This document shows positions 57,862 through 64,000 of a stretch of DNA of 64,000 nt, one piece after another. The translations under genes and the position numbers were made by a program. The DNA lies in assembly GCA_014872875.1 (NCBI GenBank), contig WKFI01000025.1, positions 21,340 to 85,339 of the forward strand, given 5' to 3'. The DNA comes from Paracoccaceae bacterium (GTDB lineage: Bacteria; Pseudomonadota; Alphaproteobacteria; Rhodobacterales; Rhodobacteraceae). The notes under the pieces were generated by a model. That model was not told the DNA's origin, did not search any database, and was given only the letters and a program-made list of their open reading frames with translations. Positions within the stretch are counted from its first letter, which is position 1, and each line of letters opens with the position of its first letter.

Positions 57862-58662
57862 ATGCGTTTCCTGAACAAAAAACTCTCGCTCATCGCCTGT
57901 TTGGTCGCGTTTCTGCCGAGTGTGAGTATGGCCAGCGACGCCTCGGATTTGGCCCAGGAACTGACAAATCCGGTTGCGTCCCTGATTAGCGTTCCGTTTC
58001 AATTCAACTTTGACGAAGGGTTCGGGCCAGGCGGCAACGGCAAACAGGCCTTGATGAATTTTCAACCCGTCATCCCCATCTCGCTGGGGGAAAATTGGAA
58101 CCTGATCAGCCGAACGATCATTCCCGTCATGTCGCGTCAGGATTTTCTTCCCGGCACTTCGGATGACGGCATCGGTGACGTTGTTCAAAGTTTTTTCCTC
58201 TCCCCGAAAGAGCCGACACGTGGCGGTCTGATCTGGGGCGCAGGACCGGTTTTTCTACTACCCACGGGTGGCACCAATCTGGGAGGAGATCAGTTTGCTG
58301 CCGGTATTACCGGCGTGGCGTTGAAGTTGAACGGACCGTGGACCTATGGCGCCTTGGCAAATCACCTCTGGGATGTTGGAGGTGGCAGTGCGGCAACCGA
58401 TATCAGTTCGACCTTCTTTCAGCCCTTCGTCAGCTATACGACCCAGAATGCCTGGACATTTACGGTCAACAGCGAAACCACCTATGATTGGGTACGGAAA
58501 GATACGGCGCTACCGGTCAATTTTGTCACGTCCAAGTTGGTCACGTTGGGCGGTCAGCCTGTCAGCATAGGCGGCGGTGTGCGATATTGGCTGGACAGCA
58601 CTGCGGGCGGTGCTGAAGGTTGGGGATTTCGCTTCGTTGTGACAGCTCTTTTTCCCAAGTAG
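57862..58662 (+). CDS. Putative outer-membrane beta-barrel / transporter-like protein
   Basis: A 266-residue exported protein. A signal peptide (KKLSLIACLVAFLPSVSMA) is followed by a mature region of alternating hydrophobic strands, such as WNLISRTIIPVM, GLIWGAGPVFLLPTGG, FQPFVSYTTQNAWTFTVNSETTYDW and the end WGFRFVVTALFPK, with a C-terminal hydrophobic strand. This pattern fits an outer-membrane beta-barrel; relatives are often annotated only as transporter. The function is unknown. The upstream terminator means it has its own promoter. Confidence 0.65.
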   Translation: MRFLNKKLSLIACLVAFLPSVSMASDASDLAQELTNPVASLISVPFQFNFDEGFGPGGNGKQALMNFQPVIPISLGENWNLISRTIIPVMSRQDFLPGTSDDGIGDVVQSFFLSPKEPTRGGLIWGAGPVFLLPTGGTNLGGDQFAAGITGVALKLNGPWTYGALANHLWDVGGGSAATDISSTFFQPFVSYTTQNAWTFTVNSETTYDWVRKDTALPVNFVTSKLVTLGGQPVSIGGGVRYWLDSTAGGAEGWGFRFVVTALFPK

Positions 58663-58707
58663 TCGATTTTGCCTTTGTTAGAGCCTGTTTTCAGGGCCGA
58701 GAACGCT

Positions 58708-59361
58708 TCATTCCTGCTGCAACGACGGGAAAAAATCTCCGCGTCCATCGGGTGTCAGATCCAGCAGGTTCCACAATGACCAAAGCGGGTCTATATGGCG
58801 CGGATGCCAGGGGCTATTTTCAAAGAACATCTCGGACCCCCAGAAATGATGAACTCCATCCGGACCACGGGTGAAGACATTCAGAATCGGAAGCTGGTTT
58901 CCGTCTGCGCCTTCGGCCAAATAATCCCGTTGATAGGTGGTATTTTGCGCTGAATAGAGCCGCATTTAGGTCCATCCCATCTGCTTTTGCAATGCAGCCA
59001 GCCGCGAAGGTGAACTCTGCGCGACCACGACCAGCGACAATCGCCGGGCTAGGTGTTTGAGCTGTCCATTCAACCCATCCAGAAATGCCGAGCAAATCGG
59101 GCAAGGATGTTCCGCATCCTCACGATACATCAGGGAATAAATGGCCAAAGTGTCATGTTCGCCAAACAGCGAGGACAGGGGAGCATCAGATCCATTGGTG
59201 TCCTGGAACGCATAGTCAGATGGTGGCTGCCCGCCTTTCGGCAAGGCACGCCTGAGGGTCGCAACGTCTTCGATTTGTGCCCGCAAGGCGATTTCGGCCT
59301 CCAGCAGCTTGGCTCTGGCGTGACGATAGGCGGTGGATTCGTTTGGATATGAAACAGTCAT
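58708..59361 (-). pseudogene. DUF899 thioredoxin-family gene split by an in-frame stop
   Basis: The two halves form one continuous reading frame interrupted by a TAA at 58966-58968. The N-terminal half (58966-59361, 131 residues) carries a thioredoxin-like CPICSAFLDGLNG motif. The C-terminal half (58708-58965, 85 residues) continues with RLYSAQNTTYQRDYLAE, TRGPDGVHHFWGSEM and LWNLLDLTPDGRGD, the expected end of DUF899 proteins. The break is in the conserved GW-x-x-LRLYS joint. ATG follows the TAA directly, so termination and restart could yield two chains; a recent nonsense mutation is the simplest reading. An AT-rich segment at 59372-59420 may hold its promoter. Confidence 0.78.
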
Positions 59362-59642
59362 CGCAGCCTCCCTTAATAATTAACAATAATGTTAAATAAA
59401 GAACATGAATAAGTAAAGAGCAACGCTGGAGGTTGAAGAAAGCTGGGCGAAAGCGGCGTATTTTATATGTATTGTCAGTGCTTTGAGTTTGCTTCCCAAC
59501 GAGGTTCGGGCGTAGTTTTGGTGCAAGGCCAGGATGGCCGTGACCTGAGATTTCGAGACGCGTGTGGTGAACGGGAAGCACGCGGGGTGAGAGGGAAGGT
59601 TTCGGCACAGGTCGGACCTTCCCGTTTCACAGAATATGCTAC
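59362..59642. other. Intergenic region between the DUF899 pseudogene and the DUF1761 gene
   Basis: No convincing coding region is seen. The first 60 bp are AT-rich (cttaataattaacaataatg and following) and could be the promoter of the leftward DUF899 gene. An inverted repeat, GGGAAGGT (59594) and ACCTTCCC (near 59620), encloses a 15-base loop. I see no known RNA gene. Confidence 0.5.
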
Positions 59643-59682
59643 AAAAATCGCGCGCCGGCCCCTTTTGTGCCGCCGCGCGCAA
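59643..59682 (-). terminator. Terminator of the DUF1761 gene
   Basis: On the minus strand, CGCGCGGCGGC and GGCCGGCGCGCG pair around an ACAAAAGG loop, followed by ATTTTTG. It begins 8 bp after the stop codon of the DUF1761 gene. Confidence 0.75.
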
Positions 59683-59689
59683 AGCTGTT

Positions 59690-60088
59690 TCAGTTCAGTA
59701 ACGCCAATACCACGCCCATCGCGGCGCAGGCCAACGTCGCATAACCGCCATCAATGAGTGTCAGTTTGATCGGTCGTGATCCATACAGATTGTTGATTGC
59801 TATCCAGGGGCTGATGAAGAACAGGCCGACGCCAGCACCAGCGACCAGCCCGGTAAAGAGGCCGTCAATCCCGGACAGCGCAAAGACGTGCCGCATCATG
59901 CCTGCGACAATCAATTGAAGGATGAACGTTGCCAAAAATATCAAAGGCGACTGTCCGCCTTCGGGTTTACCGTCCGGGCCGCGCTTGACACCCGCGGCCT
60001 GCATCCAAGGCTCGGCCAATGCGCCATACCACCCGGCACCCAAGGCAAACCCTGCCGCCGCAGCAGCAACTACGCTGATGAATTCCAT
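59690..60088 (-). CDS. DUF1761 membrane protein
   Basis: A 132-residue inner-membrane protein with four predicted spans. The family pattern ALGAGWYGALAEPWMQAAG in the first helix region, FILQLIVAGMMRHVFAL and ISPWIAINNLYGSRPIKLTLIDGGY are visible. The function of DUF1761 is unknown. It lies 48 bp downstream of the EVE-domain gene on the same strand and may belong to the tsaD-gpsA-YciI-EVE unit. Confidence 0.82.
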   Translation of the reverse strand: MEFISVVAAAAAGFALGAGWYGALAEPWMQAAGVKRGPDGKPEGGQSPLIFLATFILQLIVAGMMRHVFALSGIDGLFTGLVAGAGVGLFFISPWIAINNLYGSRPIKLTLIDGGYATLACAAMGVVLALLN

Positions 60089-60136
60089 CCTGACCCCTTC
60101 AATCCTATATCATCGGGCTGAGGTCAGTGTGCCAGA

Positions 60137-60559
60137 TCAATCAGGATCCGTCTGCCCCAATGCACAGATGGCCTGCCATTCTTCGGCCGTGACCGGCTGC
60201 ACAGACAGGCGCGAGTTCCTGACCAGAACCATGTCTTCCAACCTTGGATCAAGCTTGATCTGATCCAGCGTGACCGGTGTTTCAAAGCCGCGAACCGCTT
60301 TGATATCAACACATTCCCAACGTTCATCGTCGGTGGTGCTATCAGGATGTACCTCGGCGCAGATCTCGACAATGCCGACGACCGACTTTTCTTTTTGCGA
60401 ATGATAGAAAAACCCGCGATCGCCCAGCTTCATCTCACGCATGAAGTTGCGGGCTTGGTAATTGCGGACACCGTCCCATTCTTCGCCCACATCTCCCTTG
60501 GCGACCTGGTCATCCCAGCTCCAGGTCGAAGGTTCGGATTTGAACAGCCAATAGGCCAT
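60137..60559 (-). CDS. EVE-domain protein
   Basis: A 140-residue protein of the EVE (PUA-like) family, thought to bind modified nucleic-acid bases. MAYWLFKSEPSTWSWDDQ, WDGVRNYQARNFMREMKLGDRGFFYHS and LVRNSRLSVQPVTAEEW are the standard motifs. Start at 60559: the ATG overlaps the TGA of the YciI gene (TGATG). It is fourth in the tsaD-gpsA-YciI-EVE series, a common alphaproteobacterial order. Confidence 0.92.
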   Translation of the reverse strand: MAYWLFKSEPSTWSWDDQVAKGDVGEEWDGVRNYQARNFMREMKLGDRGFFYHSQKEKSVVGIVEICAEVHPDSTTDDERWECVDIKAVRGFETPVTLDQIKLDPRLEDMVLVRNSRLSVQPVTAEEWQAICALGQTDPD

Positions 60560-60828
60560 CAGATCACCTTGTTCCAAGCGATCAGATCGACTTTTTCGAA
60601 CAGCCCGGCCTTGGCATAAGGATCATTTGCCGCCCAGGCCTGTGCTGCGGCCATATCCTCGACATCCAGAATGACAAGCGATCCAACCATGTCGCCGTTG
60701 TCGTCTAGAAACGGACCCGCCTGAGAGACCACGCCGGTACTTTTCAGGTAGTCCACGTGGGCTGCGCGATTGTCGAGACGGGTTTGCAGGGCGCCGGGTT
60801 TGTCCCGGGCCATCAGAGCGATCAGCAT
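60559..60828 (-). CDS. YciI-like protein
   Basis: An 89-residue protein of the YciI family, dimeric ferredoxin-like folds of unknown biochemical role. LIALMARDKPGALQTRLDNRAAHVDYL, SQAGPFLDDNGDMVGSLVI and the ANDPYAKAGLFEKVDLIAW end fit; the His and Asp expected in the family's putative active site are present. It is coupled to the EVE gene and begins 1 bp after the gpsA stop codon. Confidence 0.9.
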   Translation of the reverse strand: MLIALMARDKPGALQTRLDNRAAHVDYLKSTGVVSQAGPFLDDNGDMVGSLVILDVEDMAAAQAWAANDPYAKAGLFEKVDLIAWNKVI

Positions 60829-60829
60829 G

Positions 60830-61792
60830 TTATTCCTCTTTCAATGGTCTGGCCAGAAGGTGCGCCACGGCCTCGGCGATGGTCAAGCTGTGATCCAGCA
60901 ATTGCACAACTGTGTGAGTGATCGGCATGTCCAGTTCGTCACGCTTGGCGGCGGCATCCACCGCGCGGGCAGTGGCGGCACCTTCGACCGTGATGCTCGG
61001 GTCGAATTCTTCGCCACGCCCGATTGACAGGCCCAGTTGGAAGTTGCGTGACATCTCAGACGAGCAGGTGAGCGTCAGATCGCCAAAGCCAGACAGTCCC
61101 GCCAAGGTTTCCGGTTGCGCCCCTTTTGCCAGCGCAAGACGCTGCATCTCGGCATACCCCCGGGTCATCAGCGCGGCACGGGCGCTATCCCCCAGACCAG
61201 CCCCAATGACGGCGCCACAGCCGATCGCGATCACGTTTTTCAAAGCGCCGCCAATTTCGGCTCCAGTAACATCCGTGGTGCGATAGAGCCGCAGATTCGC
61301 TGTGCTCAGATCGTGTTGCAGGGATTTGGCCAGATTGTCGTTTGTGCACGCCAGCGTTAGCGCGGTTGGCAATCCCCGCGCGATATCGGCGGCGAAACTG
61401 GGACCGGTCAGCAGGGCAGGTTGAGCCTCTGACAGGCAGTCCCGGATTACCGACACGGGGCCCTGACCGCTATTCAACTCGATCCCCTTGCAGCAGGCCA
61501 CAAGGGTCTTGGAGGCCAGCAGGTCGCGATTTTCCAGAAGGACCCCGCGCAGTTTCTGCATAGGAATCGCCAGTAACAGAGTCTGATTCTGGCAGGCTTG
61601 ATCCAAATCCACCGTTGGCATCAAACCGTTGGGAAGGGTCACACCAGGCAGCCGTTCGGCGTTCCGGCCGGTTTGAATCATCTGATTCACCTGCGCTACG
61701 TTCCGGCCCCAAAGTTTGACCGGACCATTGCCAGCAAGCGAGATGGCAAGCGCGGTTCCAAAGGCCCCCGAACCCAGAACGGAAACACTCAT
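60830..61792 (-). CDS. gpsA: Glycerol-3-phosphate dehydrogenase [NAD(P)+]
   Basis: Reduces dihydroxyacetone phosphate to sn-glycerol-3-phosphate for phospholipid synthesis. It has 320 residues. The N-terminal [16 protein letters not shown] binds NAD(P), and the catalytic Lys lies in [27 protein letters not shown], followed by [20 protein letters not shown]. It overlaps tsaD by ATGA. Confidence 0.96.
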   Translation of the reverse strand: MSVSVLGSGAFGTALAISLAGNGPVKLWGRNVAQVNQMIQTGRNAERLPGVTLPNGLMPTVDLDQACQNQTLLLAIPMQKLRGVLLENRDLLASKTLVACCKGIELNSGQGPVSVIRDCLSEAQPALLTGPSFAADIARGLPTALTLACTNDNLAKSLQHDLSTANLRLYRTTDVTGAEIGGALKNVIAIGCGAVIGAGLGDSARAALMTRGYAEMQRLALAKGAQPETLAGLSGFGDLTLTCSSEMSRNFQLGLSIGRGEEFDPSITVEGAATARAVDAAAKRDELDMPITHTVVQLLDHSLTIAEAVAHLLARPLKEE

Positions 61793-62886
61793 GCCTTGGC
61801 CCCTTTCTTACCGCTGCCAAGCATTGCAGGGCTGGACTGGTCCAGCGGCCAGCGGGGGCGTGCGCCCAGTTCCATGCCGTCGCGAGCCCCGGATTTGAAG
61901 CGTTCAAGCCCGGCATAGGCGATCATCGCGGCGTTGTCGGTGCACAAAGAGAGCGGCGGAGCCAGGAACCGGGCGCCGTTATCGGCGCAGACCTGTTTCA
62001 ATGCGGCACGGATGGCGGAGTTTGCAGCAACGCCCCCGGCAACTGCTACGGTGGGACAGGCGGGGTTTTCCTCAAGATAGAGTCTGATTGCGCGGGCCGT
62101 CTTCTCGCGGAGAACATCCACAATCGCGGCTTGGAAGCCCGCGCACAGGTCGGCCCGATCCTGTCGGGTTAGACCGCCTTTTTCGCCCACGACCTGATCG
62201 CGCATCCGCATCAGCGCAGTTTTGAGACCGGAAAAGGACAGGTTGCAATCCGGTCGATCCAGCAAGGGGCGTGGAAACCGATAGCGGTTCGGATCGCCAT
62301 TTTCGGCCTCGGCCTGAACCGATGGACCCCCGGGTTGCTGAAGGCCCAACAGCCGGGCGGTCTTGTCGAACGCTTCTCCGGGTGCATCGTCGATGGTGGA
62401 GCCCAGTCGGGTGAAACTCTCGGGTCCACGGGCGATCAGGAACTGACAATGTCCCCCCGAAACCAGAAGCATCAGATAAGGATAAGCGACCCCATCGGTT
62501 AAACGAGGCGTCAGGGCGTGCCCGGCCAGGTGGTTCACCCCTACCAACGGTAGGCCGGTGCCTGCGGCGATCCCTTTGGCGCACATCACGCCCGAGATCA
62601 CACCACCGATCAGCCCGGGTCCCGCCGTCACTGCAATGGCGTCCAGATCGTGCAAGCCAACGCCCGCCTCGGTCAAAGCCTGTTTGACGCTGACATCCAG
62701 CTTTTCGGCATGGGCACGGGCAGCGATTTCCGGCACCACCCCACCAAAGGCGCTGTGCAGCTCGGTTTGGCCGAACACGATCGACGACAGGATCTGTGCC
62801 TGTTCGTCGTCGGTCTGACGCACCACGGCCGCTGCAGTATCGTCACAGCTGCTCTCCAGACCCAGAATTGTCAGTGTGCGTGTCAT
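61789..62886 (-). CDS. tsaD: tRNA t6A37 threonylcarbamoyltransferase TsaD
   Basis: The catalytic subunit that transfers threonylcarbamoyl to A37 of ANN-reading tRNAs. It has 365 residues. [15 protein letters not shown] starts the ASKHA fold, VNHLAGHAL provides the metal-binding histidines, [11 protein letters not shown] and [15 protein letters not shown] complete the site. The ATG at 62886 is favoured because [15 protein letters not shown] is the usual start; an earlier ATG 15 codons upstream is possible. It diverges from hemD. Confidence 0.96.
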   Translation of the reverse strand: MTRTLTILGLESSCDDTAAAVVRQTDDEQAQILSSIVFGQTELHSAFGGVVPEIAARAHAEKLDVSVKQALTEAGVGLHDLDAIAVTAGPGLIGGVISGVMCAKGIAAGTGLPLVGVNHLAGHALTPRLTDGVAYPYLMLLVSGGHCQFLIARGPESFTRLGSTIDDAPGEAFDKTARLLGLQQPGGPSVQAEAENGDPNRYRFPRPLLDRPDCNLSFSGLKTALMRMRDQVVGEKGGLTRQDRADLCAGFQAAIVDVLREKTARAIRLYLEENPACPTVAVAGGVAANSAIRAALKQVCADNGARFLAPPLSLCTDNAAMIAYAGLERFKSGARDGMELGARPRWPLDQSSPAMLGSGKKGAKA

Positions 62887-62961
62887 CCGCCCAGACCATT
62901 GCATCATTTCGTCCCCGCAGGTACCACCCAATCAAAGAGCAAACAATCCCGGGGAGTTTGG

Positions 62962-63678
62962 ATGGCGGTCTTGCTGATGACCCGGCCTCGCGCGGCGGCA
63001 GAGCGGTTTGTACAAGCGTTGTCGCTTGATCTGGCTCCCATTTATGCGCCACTGCTGGACATTCGGCCTTTGGACCAATCTTTGAATTTGACCGGGTACG
63101 CGGGTGTGATCTTTACCTCTGCGAATGGAGCCCGGCAGGCCAGCGATCTGACATCTGACCGGACCCTTCCTGCATATTGCGTCGGCGCTATGACCACCCA
63201 AGCCGCCCGGGATGCGGGCTGGCAGGCCAATATGCGGGGCAGGGATGCGTCCGAAATGATTAACTCGCTGTTGCAATCGCGTCCCGAAGGCACGTTATTG
63301 CATCTGCGCGGAGAGCATGCGCGGGGCGATATTGCTGAAAATTTGACCCAAGGCGGGCTGCCCTGCAAATCGCGTGTCATTTATGATCAGGTCCTTAAAC
63401 CCTTGTCCCAGGAGGCGCTGGACGCGTTGCTGAGCGAAACTGACGTTATAGCGCCGATCTTCTCACCGCGCAGTGCGCGACAATTTGCCGAGTTTTGTCC
63501 CAAGGCAGCGAAACCACATCTTGTCGCCCTGAGCCGAGCGGTCTCTGAACCGCTTAGAGGATTGAATTACAAGAGTTTGAGTGTATGTGACGAACCGGAT
63601 AGCGGGTCGATGATGGCCGAAGTTGCACGGGTTTGGGAAAACATACGCCGGGTTGAGGGCGAACCGGACGCAGATTAG
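62962..63678 (+). CDS. hemD: Uroporphyrinogen-III synthase
   Basis: Closes and inverts ring D of hydroxymethylbilane to give uroporphyrinogen III in heme synthesis. It has 238 residues and the low sequence conservation normal for HemD. LLMTRPRAAAERF at the start, GVIFTSANGARQASDL, CVGAMTTQAARDAGW and LLHLRGEHARGDIAENL are the recognisable blocks. The ATG at 62962 has GGGGAG upstream. The Mic60-like gene follows, as in other alphaproteobacteria. Confidence 0.88.
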   Translation: MAVLLMTRPRAAAERFVQALSLDLAPIYAPLLDIRPLDQSLNLTGYAGVIFTSANGARQASDLTSDRTLPAYCVGAMTTQAARDAGWQANMRGRDASEMINSLLQSRPEGTLLHLRGEHARGDIAENLTQGGLPCKSRVIYDQVLKPLSQEALDALLSETDVIAPIFSPRSARQFAEFCPKAAKPHLVALSRAVSEPLRGLNYKSLSVCDEPDSGSMMAEVARVWENIRRVEGEPDAD

Positions 63679-63729
63679 TCTCGCACAGGCGGGTTCGCGA
63701 ATTTGATTTCAGAATCATGGGGGGCCGGA

Positions 63730-64000
<271 letters not shown>

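Noticed and set aside
59372..59420. A CtrA site in the AT-rich region upstream of the DUF899 gene
   Set aside because: The TTAA words here are spaced by three and eight bases rather than seven, as expected by chance in AT-rich DNA.

Overview
The window looks like chromosomal DNA from a marine Rhodobacterales (Roseobacter group, Ruegeria-like) alphaproteobacterium. The reasons are moderately high GC, the RegB-SenC-RegA redox set, a Mic60-type gene after hemD, a Tim44-domain protein, an AddAB recombinase instead of RecBCD, a Hint_2-domain protein, and the alphaproteobacterial gene orders around parAB/mnmG/rho and maf-aroE-coaE-dnaQ-secB. It is almost entirely coding. I saw no tRNA, rRNA, CRISPR array, insertion sequence or prophage.

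Layout. 1-6.3 kb: an Hpt phosphotransfer protein, ilvA, two tandem paralogous membrane proteins, argG, then a translationally coupled pair made of a Hint-domain protein and a HlyC-like lysine acyltransferase. 6.5-15.3 kb: an SCP2 protein, a class IV aminotransferase coupled to a sulfotransferase-like protein, msrA, a ribokinase-family kinase, maeB and mutS. 15.3-20 kb: hrcA-grpE, diverging from rph-rdgB-hemW-DUF454. 20-31 kb is the replication-origin neighbourhood. mnmE-mnmG-rsmG-parA-parB, rho and hemJ read leftward, and maf-aroE-coaE-dnaQ read rightward. Between them lies a non-coding segment of about 400 bp (27293-27701) with an AT-rich stretch, DnaA-box-like words and a TTAA-N7-TTAA CtrA-type site, which I call a putative oriC. 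Two perfect 16-bp parS palindromes sit inside rsmG and at the mnmG start codon.

30.5-40.6 kb: secB, fxsA, Tim44-like, mltA, smr, a lipoprotein hydrolase with an MFS transporter, hslVU, a DUF1127 peptide, two Lin0512-family paralogs and a DMT exporter. 40.7-51.1 kb is one leftward series: PAS protein, tsaE, amgK-like kinase, murU-like nucleotidyltransferase, addB, addA, trxA. The PAS protein sits where related bacteria carry the DivL kinase but has no kinase domain, and a perfect CtrA-type box lies just upstream of it. 51.1-55.1 kb: regB, senC, regA and a GT61 glycosyltransferase. 55.1-64 kb: HD hydrolase, ahcY, an outer-membrane-like protein, a DUF899 gene split by an in-frame stop, the tsaD-gpsA-YciI-EVE series, hemD, and the 5' part of a Mic60-like gene that runs off the window inside a GAGACC hexanucleotide repeat.

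Most of the window is core housekeeping. The most unusual items are the Hint/acyltransferase pair, the duplicated argG leader between the membrane paralogs, the kinase-less DivL-position protein with its CtrA box, the origin with embedded parS sites, and the aminotransferase/sulfotransferase pair lacking the usual family glutamate.
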